A stretch of 64,000 nucleotides of DNA from contig NZ_RKKU01000003.1 in the NCBI RefSeq assembly GCF_003797945.1, forward strand, positions 62,001-126,000, read 5' to 3'. Source of the DNA: Pseudomonas neustonica. GTDB taxonomy: Bacteria; Pseudomonadota; Gammaproteobacteria; Pseudomonadales; Pseudomonadaceae. Of the stretch, positions 60,314 through 64,000 are shown in pieces. The position numbers and the translations under genes are program-made. The notes under the pieces were generated by a model. That model searched no databases, had not been told where the DNA came from, and saw nothing but the letters and a program-made list of their open reading frames with translations. The first letter of the stretch is position 1. Each line of letters begins with the position of its first letter.

Positions 60314-61500
60314 GCAAGGTGATCAGCATTGTCGGTGGTGGCATGGTTGGCGCCAGTCTGGCGCTGGCACTGCAATCGCATGCGCAGCAGCATGACTGGC
60401 AGCTGCAGTTGATTGAAAGTCACCCGCCCGGCGCTGTTGATGATCAACCCAGCTACGATGCGCGTTCCACTGCACTGTCCCATGGCAGCCGCTTGTTGCT
60501 TGAGCGACTAGGCCTATGGCCTGCTTTGGCGCAGCGGGTTGAGCCTATTGCGCATATTCACGTCTCGGATCGCGGCCATCCTGGGGTGACTCGTTTAGCG
60601 GCGCAGCGCGAAGGCGTGCCAGCTCTCGGTTATGTCGTTGAGAACGCGGTGCTCGGCGAGGCCTTGCTTGGCGCGCTGGATCATTCGGTGGTGAGCTGGC
60701 AAGCACCAGCGCGGGTTACTCGGGTGGCCGCTGCGCCGCAAGGCTACCAACTGACAGTGGCGGCAGAACAGGGCGAGCATCAGCAGCAATCTGATTTGCT
60801 GGTGATCGCCGATGGCGGACGCTCTGGCTTGCTAGAGCAGCTAGGTATTCATCGCCAGAGTCGGCCTTATGGGCAGACGGCGATCATTGCCAACATTACC
60901 AGCGCTGACGGACACGCGGGTGTGGCTTACGAGCGCTTTACCGAAAGCGGCCCGTTGGCCTTGCTGCCGATGTCAGAGAAGCGCAGCGCCCTGGTCTGGA
61001 CGTTGCCTGCAGACGAAGCGGCTGCGGTCGCTGAGTTGTCGGATGCTGCCTTTCTGGCACGATTGCAGGACGCTTTTGGCTTTCGCATGGGCGCGCTGAA
61101 GAAGGTGGGTTCAAGACACAGTTATCCGCTTAGCCTGACCGAGTCCGAGGAGCAGGTGCGCTCCGGGTTGGTCGTGCTGGGTAATGCTGCGCACAGTCTG
61201 CATCCTATTGCGGGGCAGGGGTTTAATCTGTCGCTGCGCGATGCCATGGCGCTGGCGGATACCCTTGTTGGTGCCGGTCAGGCGCAGTCGCCGGGCGACT
61301 TGCGCTTGCTGCAGCATTACCTGCAACGGCAGCAAGCCGATCAACGGCAGACCATTGCAGTTAGCGACTGGCTGACACGCTTGTTCAGTAATCAACGGCC
61401 GGTCCTGGCGGCTGGTCGCAATCTGGGGTTGCTGGGAATGGATATAGTCTCGCCACTGAAAACGGTTTTTGCGCGTCAGGCCATGGGGTTGAAGGGATGA
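60310..61500 (+). CDS. ubiH: 2-octaprenyl-6-methoxyphenol hydroxylase
   Basis: 396-residue class A flavin monooxygenase of ubiquinone synthesis. FAD motifs: IVGGGMVGASLALAL at the start, LVIADGGRSGLLEQLG, and VVLGNAAHSLHPIAGQGFNLSLRDA with Asn in place of Asp in the GD motif, as is common in UbiH. GTG start coupled to pepP. Its stop overlaps the ubiI start (ATGA). Confidence 0.93.
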   Translation: MSKVISIVGGGMVGASLALALQSHAQQHDWQLQLIESHPPGAVDDQPSYDARSTALSHGSRLLLERLGLWPALAQRVEPIAHIHVSDRGHPGVTRLAAQREGVPALGYVVENAVLGEALLGALDHSVVSWQAPARVTRVAAAPQGYQLTVAAEQGEHQQQSDLLVIADGGRSGLLEQLGIHRQSRPYGQTAIIANITSADGHAGVAYERFTESGPLALLPMSEKRSALVWTLPADEAAAVAELSDAAFLARLQDAFGFRMGALKKVGSRHSYPLSLTESEEQVRSGLVVLGNAAHSLHPIAGQGFNLSLRDAMALADTLVGAGQAQSPGDLRLLQHYLQRQQADQRQTIAVSDWLTRLFSNQRPVLAAGRNLGLLGMDIVSPLKTVFARQAMGLKG

Positions 61501-62750
61501 GCACAGCAGCGCAGCAGACGGATTCAACACAGCACTTCGATGTACTGATTGTCGGTGCCGGTATGGTGGGTTCGGCACTTGCCTGCGCCCTGGCTGATAC
61601 TCGGCTGCGCATCGGCTTGCTCGACAGCCAGGCGCTGGAGCTAATTCCGGCTCCGGTTACCGGTTCGGGCTTTGATCCCCGCGTCAGCGCCTTGAGTGCG
61701 GCCTCGGAACAAATACTCAAGGGCTTGGGTGCCTGGCAGCGGTTTGCTTCTGATGCGGGCGTGGCCTACCGCAGTATGTGCGTGTGGGACGCAGAAGGCA
61801 CTGGTGAGGTGCATTTTGACGCGCAAGCGCTGGGTGAGTCGCGGCTGGGTCATATTGTTGAGAATTACCGGGTGCAGAATGGCTTGCTGCAGCAACTGCA
61901 CGCCAGCCAGGTAACCTTGTTGCCGGGCGTAAAGGTTCGCGGTCTGGTGCGTGAAGATAGCGGCTGGCGAATTGACGGCAATGATGGCCAGCGCCTGCAG
62001 GCACCTTTGGTCGTGGCCGCCGATGGTGCGCGCTCTCGACTGCGCGAGTTGGCTGGCTTTGCCATGCGCGAGTGGGATTATCTGCATCATGCGGTGGTTA
62101 CTACGGTTGAACTGTCTGAGCCACATCAGCACACGGCCTGGCAGCGCTTTTTGCCGAGCGGCCCCCTGGCGTTTCTGCCTTTGCCCTCTCAGGACGCAAA
62201 ACACTACTGCTCCATTGTATGGTCGCTTTTGCCAGACGCGGCCGCAGAGGTGATGGCGCTGGATGATACGGCGTTCTGCGCAGCCATCACCGAGGCGCTG
62301 GAAGCGCGCCTGGGGCCGGTCCTGTCAGTTGATCAAAGAGTCAGCATCCCGCTGCGCCAACGCCATGCCAAGCATTATGCGATGCCGGGATTGGTATTGG
62401 TTGGTGATGCTGCGCACAGCATTCATCCGCTGGCGGGGCAGGGCGTGAACCTGGGTTTTCTCGATGCGGCTGCGCTTAGTGATGTATTGCATGAGGCGTT
62501 AGCGCGCGGAGAAAGCCTGGCCGAGCTCGCGGTACTGCAGCGCTATGAGCGTGCACGCATGGGTAGTAATTTGGCGGTCATGGCGGCGATGGAAGGCTTT
62601 GAACGACTGTTTCATGCGCAGGCCTTGCCGCTGCGCTGGTTGCGCAATGCGGGTATGACGATCTTTGATCAGGCTCCGTTGATCAAGGCAGAAGTGATGC
62701 GACGCGCTATGGGCGTGAGTGGTGAGTTGCCCTCACTGGCCCGGCCATAA
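61497..62750 (+). CDS. ubiI: UbiI/VisC-type ubiquinone biosynthesis hydroxylase
   Basis: 417-residue flavin monooxygenase, paralogue of the preceding gene; introduces the C5 hydroxyl in ubiquinone synthesis. FAD motifs: LIVGAGMVGSALACAL, LVVAADGARSRLRELAGF and LVLVGDAAHSIHPLAGQGVNLGFLDA. It is the last gene of pepP-ubiH-ubiI. UbiF-type activity is usually supplied by Coq7 in pseudomonads, so the UbiI call is favoured over UbiF. Confidence 0.9.
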   Translation: MSTAAQQTDSTQHFDVLIVGAGMVGSALACALADTRLRIGLLDSQALELIPAPVTGSGFDPRVSALSAASEQILKGLGAWQRFASDAGVAYRSMCVWDAEGTGEVHFDAQALGESRLGHIVENYRVQNGLLQQLHASQVTLLPGVKVRGLVREDSGWRIDGNDGQRLQAPLVVAADGARSRLRELAGFAMREWDYLHHAVVTTVELSEPHQHTAWQRFLPSGPLAFLPLPSQDAKHYCSIVWSLLPDAAAEVMALDDTAFCAAITEALEARLGPVLSVDQRVSIPLRQRHAKHYAMPGLVLVGDAAHSIHPLAGQGVNLGFLDAAALSDVLHEALARGESLAELAVLQRYERARMGSNLAVMAAMEGFERLFHAQALPLRWLRNAGMTIFDQAPLIKAEVMRRAMGVSGELPSLARP

Positions 62751-62774
62751 GACTGGGCAGTCAGCACTAATAGT

Positions 62775-62803
62775 TTGATAAGCTAAACTCTAATCATTAT
62801 CAT
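62775..62803 (+). promoter_or_regulatory. Sigma-70 promoter of the iron-binding protein gene
   Basis: TTGATA (62775-62780), a 17-base spacer and TATCAT (62798-62803). The start codon is 34 bases downstream of the -10. A Fur-box-like sequence covers the spacer and reaches into the -10, so repression by iron would block polymerase directly. Confidence 0.72.
62783..62801 (+). promoter_or_regulatory. Fur box
   Basis: CTAAACTCTAATCATTATC matches the 19-base consensus GATAATGATAATCATTATC at 13 positions, with the right 11 bases perfect. The left half is weak. The position inside the promoter and the iron-transport gene downstream support the call. Confidence 0.7.
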
Positions 62804-62836
62804 CTGCCTTCAATTTCTCGACCAAGAGGCGTTTCC

Positions 62837-63838
62837 ATGTCAGTGATTCGCAATGCAGCCGTCATCGGGCTCGCGCTGAGCACACTGGGCAACCTGGCCC
62901 AAGCCAAGGAGCTGGTTGTCTATTCCTCCCGTCAAGATCACCTGATCAAGCCGGTGTTCGATCTGTACACCGAAAAGACCGGCACCAATATCCAGTTTAT
63001 TACTGACAGCGAAGCGCCGCTGCTGGCGCGACTGAAGGCAGAGGGCGCCAACACGCCGGCAGACCTGCTGATTACGGTTGATGCTGGCAACCTCTGGCAG
63101 GCAGAGCAACAGGGTGTGCTGCGTGAGGTTAAATCCGACGTAATTGAAGCCAATATCCCCGCTCAGTATCGTTCGGCCAACGGCTACTGGACCGGTCTTT
63201 CGCTGCGTGCGCGTACCATTGCCTACTCAACCGAACGAGTTGATCCCGAGACGTTGAGTACCTATGAGGCGCTGGCTGACAGTGAGTGGCAGGGTCGCTT
63301 GTGCCTGCGTACCGCGAAAAAGGTGTACAACCAGTCTCTAACCGGCACGATGATCGAGACCCTGGGGGCGGAGCGGACTTCCGAGGTGTTGCAGGGCTGG
63401 GTCAATAACCTGGCGACTCCAGTATTCCCGGATGATACGGCGTTGCTGCAGTCCATCGCAGCGGGTCAGTGCGACGTGGGTATCGTCAATAGCTACTATT
63501 TCGGGCGCCTTGAAGTGGCCAATCCCGACTTGCCGGTCAAGCTGTTCTGGCCGAATCAGGATGACCGTGGTGTGCACGTCAATATCTCTGGTGCCGGTGT
63601 GACGCATTACGCCAAGCACCGCAAGGGCGCGATCGAGTTCCTTGAGTGGCTTACCACCGAGGAAGCGCAACGAGTTTTTGCTGATGTGAATCAGGAGTTT
63701 CCGGCGAATGAGTCGGTCGCACCCTCTGCCGAAGTGGCGTCCTGGGGCGACTTCAAGGCTGACAACGTCAATGTTGAGGTTGCTGGTCGTCGTCAGGCGG
63801 AAGCCATCATGATGATGGATCGCGTTGGCTGGCATTGA
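62837..63838 (+). CDS. Periplasmic Fe(3+) ABC-transporter binding protein (FbpA/HitA-like)
   Basis: 333 residues with a signal peptide cleaved near ALA/AQA (residues 18-23). Type II binding-protein fold: [46 protein letters not shown] and the C-terminal Tyr pair in [10 protein letters not shown], which ligate iron in this family. It captures ferric iron and hands it to an inner-membrane permease. A terminator 40 bases after the stop separates it from any permease genes beyond the window. Regulated by iron through an upstream Fur box. Confidence 0.93.
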   Translation: MSVIRNAAVIGLALSTLGNLAQAKELVVYSSRQDHLIKPVFDLYTEKTGTNIQFITDSEAPLLARLKAEGANTPADLLITVDAGNLWQAEQQGVLREVKSDVIEANIPAQYRSANGYWTGLSLRARTIAYSTERVDPETLSTYEALADSEWQGRLCLRTAKKVYNQSLTGTMIETLGAERTSEVLQGWVNNLATPVFPDDTALLQSIAAGQCDVGIVNSYYFGRLEVANPDLPVKLFWPNQDDRGVHVNISGAGVTHYAKHRKGAIEFLEWLTTEEAQRVFADVNQEFPANESVAPSAEVASWGDFKADNVNVEVAGRRQAEAIMMMDRVGWH

Positions 63839-63878
63839 TCCTGGCGCAGCTCTGAGCGCTATTTGTCGATATACTGCA

Positions 63879-63900
63879 CGCCCGGTCGCTAGACCGGGCG
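63879..63900 (+). terminator. Intrinsic terminator after the iron-binding protein gene
   Basis: A perfect 9-base stem CGCCCGGTC/GACCGGGCG with loop GCTA, then a T-rich run (ttgttgt). The remaining 100 bases to the window edge hold no gene I can support. Confidence 0.88.
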
Positions 63901-64000
63901 TTGTTGTATCTGGGTGGGCAGCCGGTTGAAAGACTAGTTGTCTGGCCAATGCTGTGTTTGAACTGGCCCTTGTCTTGGCTGCTTCGCCTTTATTTTTCAA

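Noticed and set aside
63949-64000. Possible start of an iron permease gene at the right edge (ATG, hydrophobic codons)
   Set aside because: Only 17 codons are visible, with no ribosome site, so it cannot be told from chance.

Overview
The window looks like chromosomal core DNA from a gammaproteobacterium of the Pseudomonas lineage. Evidence: the epd-pgk-fba order, the TIGR02449-zapA-6S RNA-5-FTHF ligase block, pepP-ubiH-ubiI, the serA/D-2-hydroxyglutarate dehydrogenase pair, and malate synthase G. An alkane hydroxylase module and a possible glucosyl-osmolyte phosphorylase suggest, by inference only, a marine or hydrocarbon-associated member such as the Halopseudomonas (P. pertucinogena) group. 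I see no rRNA, complete tRNA, insertion sequence, prophage or CRISPR array.

Layout. 1-5.3 kb: 5'-truncated epd, then pgk, fba, two small unknown genes and a secreted PQQ-type sugar dehydrogenase. 5.3-9.8 kb: AraC-type regulator divergent from alkB and an AlkG1-type rubredoxin, then an SLC13-type transporter. 9.9-14.6 kb: dbpA, a PAS-diguanylate cyclase paired with a receiver-CheC fusion, and a membrane diguanylate cyclase. 14.7-24.5 kb: alanine dehydrogenase, acyltransferase, Lnt-like N-acyltransferase paralogue, exported amidohydrolase, flavoprotein, SPOUT methyltransferase, VF530 protein, YqaA protein, and an MFS exporter behind a structured leader with a terminator. 24.6-30.9 kb: GH13_18 phosphorylase, GST, TauE/SafE permease, an envelope-type operon (lipid kinase, phosphoesterase, extensin-like protein), cytochrome b561. 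31-38.7 kb: two more diguanylate cyclases, PAP2 phosphatase, exported lipase, two lipoproteins, a DUF3087 membrane protein. 38.7-47 kb: ABM protein, glcB, hydrolase, DUF2059 protein, 2OG-Fe(II) oxygenase, DUF523, and an unusual CBS-sensor kinase with a double-receiver regulator. 47-64 kb: serA divergent from D-2-hydroxyglutarate dehydrogenase, FAH-family protein, SdiA-regulated-like protein, rpiA, ilvA, a fifth diguanylate cyclase, EVE protein, a 42-residue membrane protein, 5-FTHF cyclo-ligase, ssrS (6S RNA), zapA, TIGR02449 protein, ygfB family, pepP-ubiH-ubiI, and a Fur-boxed iron-binding protein gene.

Two themes run across the window. One is signalling: five GGDEF proteins, all with intact active sites and RxxD inhibitory sites, no EAL or HD-GYP protein, and two atypical phosphotransfer modules. 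The other is compaction: several convergent gene pairs share their stop codons and therefore have no room for a terminator between them. The strongest leads are the receiver-CheC/diguanylate cyclase pair, the CBS-kinase/double-receiver pair, the MFS leader RNA, the altered acceptor site of the GH13_18 enzyme, and the AlkB/AlkG1 pairing with a small residue at the predicted chain-length gate.
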